Shown here piece by piece: positions 15,254 to 21,383 of a stretch of DNA of 21,383 bases. Position 1 is the stretch's first letter, and every line of letters begins with the position of its first letter. This DNA comes from JAOPZW01 sp036379935 (lineage in GTDB: Bacteria > Actinomycetota > Thermoleophilia > Solirubrobacterales > Solirubrobacteraceae). Both the position numbers and the translations under genes were made by a program. Below the pieces are notes generated by a model that saw nothing but the letters and a program-made list of their open reading frames with translations, had not been told where the DNA came from and searched no databases. The stretch is from assembly GCA_036379935.1 (NCBI GenBank), contig DASVFT010000090.1, positions 1-21,383 on the forward strand. The letters are read 5' to 3'.

Positions 15254-16198
15254 ATGCCCCTCGAGACCGGCGCACTGCACCTCAAGACCGTCACGCGCAC
15301 CCAGGGCAACAACGCGGCGCTGAAGGACGGGACCGTCACGCCGCGGGGGCTCGTGCTCGACTTCGAGGAGGTGCCGGTCCTCGTCCAGGCCTTCCGTCGG
15401 ATGGTCCGCGAGCTGGAGTTCGACGTCTGCGAGATGGCCTTCACGACCTACCTGTGCGCCAAGGCGTTCGGCAAGCCCTTCACCGCGCTGCCCATCTTCC
15501 TCGTCCGCGGCTTCCACCACGGGGCGATCCTCGCCAACACCGAGGCCGGCCTCCGCGAGCCGAAGGACCTCGAGGGCCGGAAGGTGGGCGTCAACCGCGG
15601 CTACACCGTCACGACCGGCGTGTGGGCACGGGGCATCCTCGCCGACGAGTACGGCGTCGACCTCGACCGGGTGACATGGGTCCTCTCCGGCGACGAGCAC
15701 GTGACGGAGTACCGCCCTCCCGCGAACGTCGTGGCGATGGAGGCGGGCGGCGATCTGGCGGACATGCTCGTGCGCGGCGAGCTGGTCGCCGCGATCGGCA
15801 TCGAGGTCGACCATCCCTCCGTCGCCCCCCTGATCCCCGACGCGACGGAGGCCGGCTTCGAGGCGCTGCGCCGCCGCGGCCACTACCCGATCAACCACCT
15901 GGTCGTCGTCAAGGACGAGCTCCTCGAGGCCCACCCCGAGATCGCCACCGAGGTCTTCGACGCCTTCGCGCGGGCGAAGGAGCTCTACGTCGAGCGGCTG
16001 CGCGCCGGCGCGATCGCCGACCCGACCGCCACCGACCGCATGTACGAGCGCGTGCTGGAGATCACCGCCGCCGACCCCCTCCCCTACGGCGTCGAGCCCA
16101 ATCGCGCGATGATCGACGAGCTCATCGACCACGCGGTCGCGCAGCGCATCCTCGAGCGCCGGCCCGACGTGCACAGCCTGTTCGCTGCCAGCGGCTAG
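15254..16198 (+). CDS. 4,5-dihydroxyphthalate decarboxylase-like protein, copy 1
   Basis: This 314-aa protein belongs to the Pht5-like family, which has a periplasmic-binding-protein (type II) fold but includes cytoplasmic decarboxylases. Family marks are RTQGNNAALKDGTVTPRGL near the start, ELEFDVCEMAFTTYL, the ALPIFLVRGFHHGAILAN strand-helix, DLEGRKVGVNRGYTVTTGVW ARGIL and DPLPYGVEPNR near the end. It has no signal peptide or lipobox, which favours a cytoplasmic enzyme over a transporter binding protein. The likely reaction is 4,5-dihydroxyphthalate to protocatechuate or a similar decarboxylation. ATG at 15254 has no clear ribosome binding site. The stop TAG (16196-16198) overlaps the stop of the opposing paralogue. 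A soluble solute-binding role cannot be excluded. Confidence 0.85.
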   Translation: MPLETGALHLKTVTRTQGNNAALKDGTVTPRGLVLDFEEVPVLVQAFRRMVRELEFDVCEMAFTTYLCAKAFGKPFTALPIFLVRGFHHGAILANTEAGLREPKDLEGRKVGVNRGYTVTTGVWARGILADEYGVDLDRVTWVLSGDEHVTEYRPPANVVAMEAGGDLADMLVRGELVAAIGIEVDHPSVAPLIPDATEAGFEALRRRGHYPINHLVVVKDELLEAHPEIATEVFDAFARAKELYVERLRAGAIADPTATDRMYERVLEITAADPLPYGVEPNRAMIDELIDHAVAQRILERRPDVHSLFAASG

Positions 16199-17184
16199 AT
16201 CGCGAAGAACTCGAGCGTCTGCGGAGCGAAGAGCTCCTCGGGCCGAAGGAGCCGCGGCGAGAGCCCCTGCTCGTGGTGGTAGCGAAGGAAGGTGTCGAGC
16301 ACGTGGCGGTTGGGCTCCAGGCCGTAGGGCCAGTAGTCGCTGCCCATGAGCTCGGTCGTGCGCTCGAGGTCGAGCGGCAGGAAGGGCAGCATGCAGGACA
16401 GCGCGGTGGTCTCGCGCAGGCGCTCGTAGGCGTGGTCACGGGCGGCCACGAAGGCCTTGTAGAGCGACGTGGCGATCCAGGGGTGGCGCTCGTTGAGGTC
16501 ACGCGGCAGCGCCAGCGTGTGCATGATCGGGAAGATCCGGGTCTCGGCGAAGTAGGCGGCCTCGGCGCCCGCCGCGTCGGCGAAGAGCCGCCCCACGGCG
16601 GGGTCCCCGCGCAGGAAGCAGGACGGCGCGCGCGGGGTGTAGAGCGCATCGATCGCGCCACTCGCCAGTGCCTCCGACAGCGTCACGCCGGGCTCGATGG
16701 GGCGCACGTCGACCTGCTCGGGCGGCGCGAAGCCGAGCTTCTCGTAGCGCGCGGGGTCCTCCAGCGGCCCCGTCCGGTAGGAGACGCTGTCGACGCCGAC
16801 GCCGTGGTGCTCGGCGAGGATGCCGCGGATCCAGACGGCGGCGGTGACCTGGTACTCCGGGATGCCGACGACCTTGCCGCGCAGGTCCTCCGGCTCCTCG
16901 ATCCCGCTCGCCCGGTTCACGAAGATCGACGAGTGGCGGAACATCCGCGACGGGAAGACGGGGATCGCCACCAGCCACGGATCCGCCCCCGTCAGCCCGA
17001 TCGTGTACGAGGAGAGCGAGAGCTCGGACACGTCGAACTCGCGGTGGTGCAACATGCGGAAGAACGTCTCCTCCGGCGCGAGCGCGATGTAGGTGAGCGC
17101 GATGCCCTCTGGCGAGACGGTGCCGTCCCTCAGCGCCCGCGTGCGGTCGTAGTCGCCGCAGGAGAGGCTGAGCCGAAGCGTCAC
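16195..17184 (-). CDS. 4,5-dihydroxyphthalate decarboxylase-like protein, copy 2
   Basis: This 329-aa paralogue of the gene at 15254 carries the more canonical family opening LSLSCGDYDRTRALRDGTVSPEGI, then HHREFDVSELSLSSY, IPVFPSRMFRHSSIFVN, DLRGKVVGIPEYQVTAAVW, and WPYGLEPNRHVLDTFLRY at the C-terminus. There is no signal peptide. GTG at 17184 overlaps the reductase stop in a GTGA junction, so it is the third gene of the ferredoxin-reductase operon. Coupling to redox partners suggests that its substrate is the product of the Rieske oxygenase branch. The first copy diverges in the GDYDRTR motif (reads TRTQGNN), so the two probably differ in substrate or one is a regulatory or non-catalytic form (inference). 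Confidence 0.88.
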   Translation of the reverse strand: MTLRLSLSCGDYDRTRALRDGTVSPEGIALTYIALAPEETFFRMLHHREFDVSELSLSSYTIGLTGADPWLVAIPVFPSRMFRHSSIFVNRASGIEEPEDLRGKVVGIPEYQVTAAVWIRGILAEHHGVGVDSVSYRTGPLEDPARYEKLGFAPPEQVDVRPIEPGVTLSEALASGAIDALYTPRAPSCFLRGDPAVGRLFADAAGAEAAYFAETRIFPIMHTLALPRDLNERHPWIATSLYKAFVAARDHAYERLRETTALSCMLPFLPLDLERTTELMGSDYWPYGLEPNRHVLDTFLRYHHEQGLSPRLLRPEELFAPQTLEFFAI

Positions 17185-18590
17185 GAACCTGTCGGTGGGG
17201 GACCCGCGGGCGCCGCCAGCGCCGCCGACAGCAGCTCGTCGCGGGAGGCCAGCTTCACGCGCGGGCGCTCCTCGCTGCGTCCGCGCTCGAGCTCGTGCGC
17301 GGCGATCGCGCGCCAGCCGTCGACCGTGACGAGCTCGCGCTTGCGCTGGGCCAGCAGCTCGTCGATCTGCTCGCGAGCGGGGTTGGCCGGCGCGGGCAGC
17401 GCGCCCGCGCGCAGGTCCTCCACGAGGCAGCGCACCGTCTCCTCGGCGTCGCGCTTGTTGGTGCCGAGGATCCCGGTCGGGCCGCGCTTGATCCAGCCCA
17501 CGGTGTAGACGCCGGGCAGCGGCTCGCCCTCGGGCGTGAGCACGCGGCCCTGCTCGTTGGGAAGCACGAAGCGGCGCTCCTCGAAGGGCACGTCGGGGAG
17601 CGGCACCGCGCGGTAGCCGACCGAGCGCAGGACGAGGCCGCACTCGATGGTCTCCACGGCCTCGTCGACCGCCCGCGCCCGCAGCGCGCCGTCCTCGTCG
17701 CGGACGATCTCGTTGCGCCGGACGTCGATGGCCTCGACCCGGCCGCTGCCGCGGATCTCCACCGGAGAGCGCAGGAAGCGCAGCTCGATGCGCCGCGCCG
17801 CGTCGGGGCGGGGAGGCGCGGCGGCGAACTCGCGCAGGAGCTCCACGTTCTTGCGCGCCGTGAAGGTTCCCTCCTGGGCCAGCCAGTCGCGGGAGACGGG
17901 GTCGAGCTCGACGTCGCCTGGGCCGACCTGGAGATCGACGCCGTCGAGACGGCCCAGCTCGCGCAGCTCGGCGCTGGTGAACGCGGCCTGCGCGGGGCCG
18001 CGCCGGCCCAGCACGACCACCTCCTCGATGCGGCTGTCGCGCAGCGTCTCGAGCGCGTGGTCGGCGACGTCCGTGCGCTCCAGCTCGGAGAGGCTGAGCG
18101 TGAGGATGCGCGTGACGTCGGCTGCCACGTTGCCGTTGCCGATGATCACAGCCCGCTGCGCGGACAGGTCGAACTCGAGGTCGCGGTAGTCGGGGTGGCC
18201 GTTGTACCAGGCCACGAACTCGGTCGCCGCCCAGCTGCCCGGCAGGTCCTCGCCGGGGATCCCGAGCGACTTGTCGGTCTGCGCGCCGGTCGCGTAGATG
18301 ACGGCCGTGTAGTGGCGCATGAGCTCGGCGTGCGAGACGTCGACGCCGACCTCCACGTTGCCGAGGAAGCGGCACCCCTGCTTGAGGGTCTCGCGGTCGA
18401 AGGTGTCCTCCAGGCGCTTGATCTCCTGGTGGTCGGGGGCGACCCCGCCGCGCAGGAGGCCCCAGGGCGTGGGGAGCCGCTCGAACAGGTCGATCTGCGC
18501 GTCGCCACGGGCCCGCAGCAGGCACGAGGCGGCAAACGCCCCCGCGGGACCGGCGCCGACGATGGCCACTCGCGGTCGCGTATCGGCCAT
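17181..18590 (-). CDS. Ferredoxin-NADP+ reductase, FprA/FprB (adrenodoxin-reductase) type
   Basis: This 469-aa flavoprotein transfers electrons from NADPH to ferredoxin. FAD-binding GAGPAG is at 12-17; LPTPWGLLRGGVAPDHQ (39-55) is the family hallmark; the NADPH-binding IGNGNVAADV is at 150-159; VVLGRRGPAQAAFT and the C-terminal GWIKRGPTGILGTNK complete the set. Its ATG shares one base with the stop of the ferredoxin gene (TGATG). In FprB of mycobacteria the same two modules form one polypeptide; here they are two genes. It is the natural reductase for the Rieske oxygenase at 11031, although it could also serve other oxygenases. Confidence 0.93.
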   Translation of the reverse strand: MADTRPRVAIVGAGPAGAFAASCLLRARGDAQIDLFERLPTPWGLLRGGVAPDHQEIKRLEDTFDRETLKQGCRFLGNVEVGVDVSHAELMRHYTAVIYATGAQTDKSLGIPGEDLPGSWAATEFVAWYNGHPDYRDLEFDLSAQRAVIIGNGNVAADVTRILTLSLSELERTDVADHALETLRDSRIEEVVVLGRRGPAQAAFTSAELRELGRLDGVDLQVGPGDVELDPVSRDWLAQEGTFTARKNVELLREFAAAPPRPDAARRIELRFLRSPVEIRGSGRVEAIDVRRNEIVRDEDGALRARAVDEAVETIECGLVLRSVGYRAVPLPDVPFEERRFVLPNEQGRVLTPEGEPLPGVYTVGWIKRGPTGILGTNKRDAEETVRCLVEDLRAGALPAPANPAREQIDELLAQRKRELVTVDGWRAIAAHELERGRSEERPRVKLASRDELLSAALAAPAGPPPTGS

Positions 18591-18886
18591 CACGCGGCGG
18601 TGCGCTGGGCGGCGGTTCGCTCGGCGGTGCTGCGCTCGGCGAAGAACTCGGCGTTGAGCTCCAGCGCGTACGCGTACTTCTCGGGCAGCTCGGTGTCGGC
18701 GAAGATCGCATCGACGGGGCACGCCTCGACGCAGGCGTCGCAGTCGATGCAGACGGCGGGATCGATGTAGAGCTGCTCAGCGGTCTCGAAGTCGTCCGCG
18801 CCGCGCGTCGGATGGATGCACTCGACAGGGCAGACCTCGATGCAGGAGTCGTCCATGATGCAGCTGCCGACGATCACGTACGTCAT
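18590..18886 (-). CDS. Bacterial-type ferredoxin (two cluster-binding motifs, FprB N-domain-like)
   Basis: This 98-aa electron carrier has cysteines C9, C15, C19 and C23 in the first half (GSCIMDDSCIEVCPVECIH) and C46-x2-C49-x2-C52-x3-C56-P in the second (CIDCDACVEACP). The second motif should hold a [4Fe-4S] cluster; the first may complete a second [4Fe-4S] or a [3Fe-4S] cluster. The HPTRGADDF...AEQLYIDP segment matches the ferredoxin domain of FprB-type reductases, and an ELNAEFFAE tail follows, as it does at the domain junction in the fused proteins. A low-complexity Ala/Thr/Arg tail leads into the reductase gene. ATG at 18886 has no obvious ribosome binding site, so the transcript may be nearly leaderless. 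Confidence 0.93.
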   Translation of the reverse strand: MTYVIVGSCIMDDSCIEVCPVECIHPTRGADDFETAEQLYIDPAVCIDCDACVEACPVDAIFADTELPEKYAYALELNAEFFAERSTAERTAAQRTAA

Positions 18887-19023
18887 GGCCGACAGGCTAC
18901 ATAGCGGCCGCCGATTTCGACCCGCAGCGGGGCCCGCCCGCCCCAAAAGGGTGACTTGTTTGTCCTCCCTCCTCCCGGGGTATCAGGCCGGCCGGTTAGG
19001 GATCTCAAGGCAGGGAGGGCAAC
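18887..19023. promoter_or_regulatory. Divergent intergenic region between ferredoxin operon and secreted peptidase
   Basis: These 137 bp must hold promoters for both directions. On the right, GGGAGGG (19013-19019) is a strong ribosome binding site for the peptidase. Within the gap there is a small hairpin-capable CCCGC-A-GCGGG (18921-18931) and CCC-AAAA-GGG (18942-18951). On the leftward strand TATGTAG (18903-18897) is a possible -10 element close to the ferredoxin start. None is strong enough to be named individually. No operator-like repeat shared with other gaps is seen. Confidence 0.4.
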
Positions 19024-20253
19024 ATGCGGTTCAGGATGTGGCGGGCGTCGCTGTGCGTCGCCGCGCTGGCCATCGCCGTGGCTCCGGCGGGGGCACGAGC
19101 AGCGACGCCGACCGTCAAGGCGGTGTGTGCCTCCGGACCGGTGCGCTGCTTCGCGCTGCTGCGCACGGACATCCCGGCGGTGCCGGCCGCGCAGGCCGCG
19201 CACGACGGGTACGGGCCGGCGGACCTACGCAGCGCCTACAAGCTGCAGAGCGCGTCGCTGCGCAACGGCGGCGGCCAGACGGTGGCCATCGTCGACGCGT
19301 ACGACGACCCGACGGCCGAGGCCGACCTCGCGGTGTACCGCTCGTACTACGGGCTGCCGCCGTGCACCACGGCGAACAAGTGCTTCAAGAAGGTCAACCA
19401 GGACGGCGAGCAGGGCAACTACCCCGCGCCCAACCCCGACTGGGAGCTCGAGGAGTCGCTCGACCTCGACATGGTCTCGGCCATCTGCCCGCGCTGCCAC
19501 ATCCTCTTCGTCGAGGCCAACTCGGCCGACGAGACCGCGGCCGCCGGCACGCCGGCCACGCGCAGCGACCTCGGCGCCGCCGCCGACACGGCCGCGAACC
19601 TGGGCGCCAACGCCATCTCCAACAGCTACGGGTCCGTCGGACCCGAGAGCAACTTCACGGCGTGGGACCACTACTACAACCACCCCGGCGTGGCCGTCAC
19701 CGCGAGCTCGGGCGACGAGGACTACGGCGTCATCTGGCCCGCCTCGTCCGGGTTCGTGACCTCGGTCGGCGGGACCTCGCTGGTGAAGGCCGCCAACGCG
19801 CGCGGCTGGAGCGAGACGGTCTGGGGGAGCCTCGGACCGGGGTTCCCTGCCGACGCCCAGGGCGCCGGCAGCGGGTGCTCGATCTGGGAGGCCAAGCCGG
19901 CCTGGCAGAAGGACGCCGGTTGCTCGGGCCGCACGGTGGCCGACGTCTCCGCGGTGGCCGATCCCGACACGGGAGTCGCGATCTACGACTCGGGCCTGCT
20001 CGGCGGCGGCTGGAACGTCGTCGGCGGCACGAGCGTGTCCTCGCCGATCATCGCCAGCGTCTACGCGCTGGCCGGCAACGCGGCGAAGGTCAAGTACGGG
20101 TCGTATCCATACAGCCACACGCGCAGCTTCTTCGACGTCACCCAGGGCACGAACTTCACGCCCAGCCAGGCGTGCGGCTACCTGTGCACCGCCGGGCCCG
20201 GCTTCGACGGGCCGACCGGCTGGGGCACGCCCAACGGGACGGGAGGCTTCTGA
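19024..20253 (+). CDS. Secreted S53 (sedolisin/kumamolisin-like) serine-carboxyl peptidase without a long propeptide
   Basis: This is a 409-aa exported endopeptidase. The signal peptide is 1-26 (AGARA before the mature ATPTV). The S53 catalytic Glu and Asp are E143 and D147 (EESLDLD), the oxyanion Asp is D231 (SSGDEDYG), and the nucleophile is S337 in GGTSVSSP. A calcium-site-like GFDGPTGWGTPNG closes the protein. Classical sedolisins carry a propeptide of roughly 150-200 residues; here only about 35 residues separate the signal peptide from the first catalytic-domain motif (YGPADLRSAY). Six or more cysteines (C35, C42, C114, C120, C155, C158 among others) could form disulfides. ATG at 19024 follows GGGAGG. 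The next gene overlaps its stop. Confidence 0.9.
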   Translation: MRFRMWRASLCVAALAIAVAPAGARAATPTVKAVCASGPVRCFALLRTDIPAVPAAQAAHDGYGPADLRSAYKLQSASLRNGGGQTVAIVDAYDDPTAEADLAVYRSYYGLPPCTTANKCFKKVNQDGEQGNYPAPNPDWELEESLDLDMVSAICPRCHILFVEANSADETAAAGTPATRSDLGAAADTAANLGANAISNSYGSVGPESNFTAWDHYYNHPGVAVTASSGDEDYGVIWPASSGFVTSVGGTSLVKAANARGWSETVWGSLGPGFPADAQGAGSGCSIWEAKPAWQKDAGCSGRTVADVSAVADPDTGVAIYDSGLLGGGWNVVGGTSVSSPIIASVYALAGNAAKVKYGSYPYSHTRSFFDVTQGTNFTPSQACGYLCTAGPGFDGPTGWGTPNGTGGF

Positions 20254-21383
20254 TCTCGAGGGCCGGCCTGACGGCGGTCGTGGTCGCGCTGGCGATCGCG
20301 GCCGCGGCCGGCCCGGCGCAGGCGGCGACATGCCCCCGCGCCGACGGGGTGACCGTGCCGGGAGCCGAGGTGCAGAAATCGGCGTGCCTGGATGACCTGA
20401 CGACCGCGGGCACGGTGGCGACCGGGCACACCGACCAAAGCGACTGGGCCGGACTGAACGCCTCGGGGACGCACAACCCGACGGGGGTGCCGGGCCTCCA
20501 GGTCGACGGCTACTTCCCCGACACCTCGACCGACAACAACGAGAACGGCTGGAACCACGACGCGCAGTTCGTCATGCGCTTTCCCAACCAGTGGAACGGC
20601 AAGCTCGTGATCACGGGCGCCCCCGGCATCCGCAAGCAGTACTCCTCGGACTTCCTCATCTCGGACTTCGTGCTCGCCCTCGGCTACGCCTACGCGTCGA
20701 CCGACAAGGGCAACAACGGCCAGACCTTCTTCCAGGACCAGGTCAACCCCGGCGACGTCGTCGTCGAGTGGAACAACCGCGTTACGCAGCTCACGGTCGC
20801 GGCCAAGCAGGCGGTCGCGCAGCGCTACGGCCGGCTCCCGGCGCGGACCTACGTCAGCGGCATCTCCAACGGCGGCTATCTCACGCGCTGGCAGCTCGAG
20901 CACCATCCCGAGCTCTACGACGGCGGCGTCGACTGGGAGGGCACGCTCTTCACGCCCAACGGGCCGAACCTGCTGACCTTCCTCCCGACCGCGCTGCGCA
21001 ACTACCCGCGCTACGCGGCCACCGGCGACAGGGCGGCCCACGACGCGATGATCGCGGCCGGCTTCGCGCCCGGGTCGGAGTTCCTGTGGGCCGACCACTA
21101 CTCCGAGTACTGGGACCTGACCCAGCGCACGTATCGCGAGGTCTTCGATCCCGGCTACGACGGCCCGCTCCAGGCCGGCATCCCGTTCTGCCAGCCGGGC
21201 ACGCCGTCCTGCGACGCCGACTACGACTACGCCTCGCGCCCGCAAGCGGTCAAGAACGCCGTCGCGCGCGTCTCGCTCACCGGCGCGATCGGCCGGCCGA
21301 TGCTCACCCTGCACGGCACGCTCGACGCGCTGCTGCCGATCGCCACCGACTCCGACGTCTACACGCGCATGGTCGCCCGGGCG
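20250..21383 (+). CDS. Secreted tannase/feruloyl-esterase-like alpha/beta hydrolase, 3' end outside window
   Basis: An open frame of 378 codons runs to the window edge and encodes an exported esterase. It starts with a signal peptide (SRAGLTAVVVALAIAAAAG, cleavage after AQA). The nucleophile elbow is GISNGG (S206), the acid is probably D359 in HGTLDALLP, and the family strand YAYASTDKGNNG is present; the catalytic His must lie beyond the window. Tannase/feruloyl esterases and 3-hydroxybutyrate oligomer hydrolases share this pattern. No ATG, GTG or TTG precedes the signal peptide closely. CTG at 20250 gives a perfect signal peptide and a CTGA overlap with the peptidase stop, 3 nt after GGGAGG (20241-20246). 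ATC at 20253 or GTG at 20184 (inside the peptidase gene, adding 22 atypical residues) are alternatives. Confidence 0.8.
   Translation, partial: MISRAGLTAVVVALAIAAAAGPAQAATCPRADGVTVPGAEVQKSACLDDLTTAGTVATGHTDQSDWAGLNASGTHNPTGVPGLQVDGYFPDTSTDNNENGWNHDAQFVMRFPNQWNGKLVITGAPGIRKQYSSDFLISDFVLALGYAYASTDKGNNGQTFFQDQVNPGDVVVEWNNRVTQLTVAAKQAVAQRYGRLPARTYVSGISNGGYLTRWQLEHHPELYDGGVDWEGTLFTPNGPNLLTFLPTALRNYPRYAATGDRAAHDAMIAAGFAPGSEFLWADHYSEYWDLTQRTYREVFDPGYDGPLQAGIPFCQPGTPSCDADYDYASRPQAVKNAVARVSLTGAIGRPMLTLHGTLDALLPIATDSDVYTRMVARA

Noticed and set aside
16183..16193. CGCT-GCC-AGCG mini-hairpin before the shared CTAG as a terminator
   Set aside because: Four base pairs within coding sequence and no T-tract; expected by chance at this GC content.
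15254..17184. The two Pht5-like proteins as ABC transporter binding proteins
   Set aside because: They share the binding-protein fold but have no signal peptide or lipobox and no adjacent permease gene; a cytoplasmic enzyme is more likely, although not proven.
1..21383. tRNA, rRNA, CRISPR array, insertion sequence, attachment site or toxin-antitoxin pair
   Set aside because: No tandem spaced repeats, transposase-like protein, terminal inverted repeats or structured RNA genes were recognised; gaps between genes are all under 140 bp.

Overview
The window is high-GC DNA in which almost every base is coding and neighbouring genes are joined by 1-22 nt overlaps. The codon use and gene families (a FprB-type ferredoxin/reductase pair, IclR, DHA2-type MFS, S53 peptidase, GTG starts) suggest a high-GC actinobacterium. 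A soil lineage such as the Thermoleophilia is plausible, but that is a guess from gene content and not a computed placement. No tRNA, rRNA, CRISPR array, insertion sequence or phage gene is visible.

Layout. (1) 1-3945: a flavin-reductase gene, cut off by the left edge and pointing left, diverges from a rightward operon of an HpaB-type flavin-dependent aromatic monooxygenase, an IclR regulator and an MFS transporter. The 76 bp between them hold two related 15-bp operator-like sites, two helical turns apart. (2) 4049-8789: a branched-chain-amino-acid (Liv/HAAT) type ABC importer made of a lipoprotein binding protein, a single 910-aa polypeptide fusing both permeases and the first ATPase, and a separate second ATPase. 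(3) 8801-15207, leftward: seven tightly packed genes in transcription order. They are a zinc-dependent dehydrogenase, a 4-carboxy-4-hydroxy-2-oxoadipate aldolase (LigK type), a 4-oxalomesaconate hydratase (LigJ type), a phthalate-dioxygenase-type Rieske oxygenase, a small protein of unknown function, a divergent PanB-like protein and an alpha/beta hydrolase with cysteine at the nucleophile position. (4) 15254-16198 rightward and 16195-17184 leftward: two paralogous 4,5-dihydroxyphthalate-decarboxylase-like genes that meet tail to tail and share one CTAG as both stop codons. The second is the last gene of a ferredoxin - ferredoxin reductase - decarboxylase operon. (5) 19024 to the end: two secreted hydrolases, an S53 (sedolisin) peptidase and a tannase/feruloyl-esterase-like enzyme that runs off the window.

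Working model (inference). Regions 1-4 form an aromatic-acid catabolic island. The Liv-type ABC importer and/or the MFS protein bring in an aromatic carboxylate. The Rieske oxygenase, fed by the ferredoxin and reductase, dihydroxylates it; the zinc dehydrogenase may rearomatise the diol; and one or both decarboxylase-like proteins remove a carboxyl group. After ring cleavage, LigJ and LigK convert oxalomesaconate to pyruvate and oxaloacetate. Ring-cleavage genes (LigAB-type dioxygenase, LigC, LigI) are not in the window, so the pathway is incomplete as seen. The HpaB/HpaC pair would supply a separate hydroxylation. The PanB-like protein, the 173-aa unknown protein and the cysteine hydrolase have no established place in the pathway and are the most likely source of new biochemistry here.
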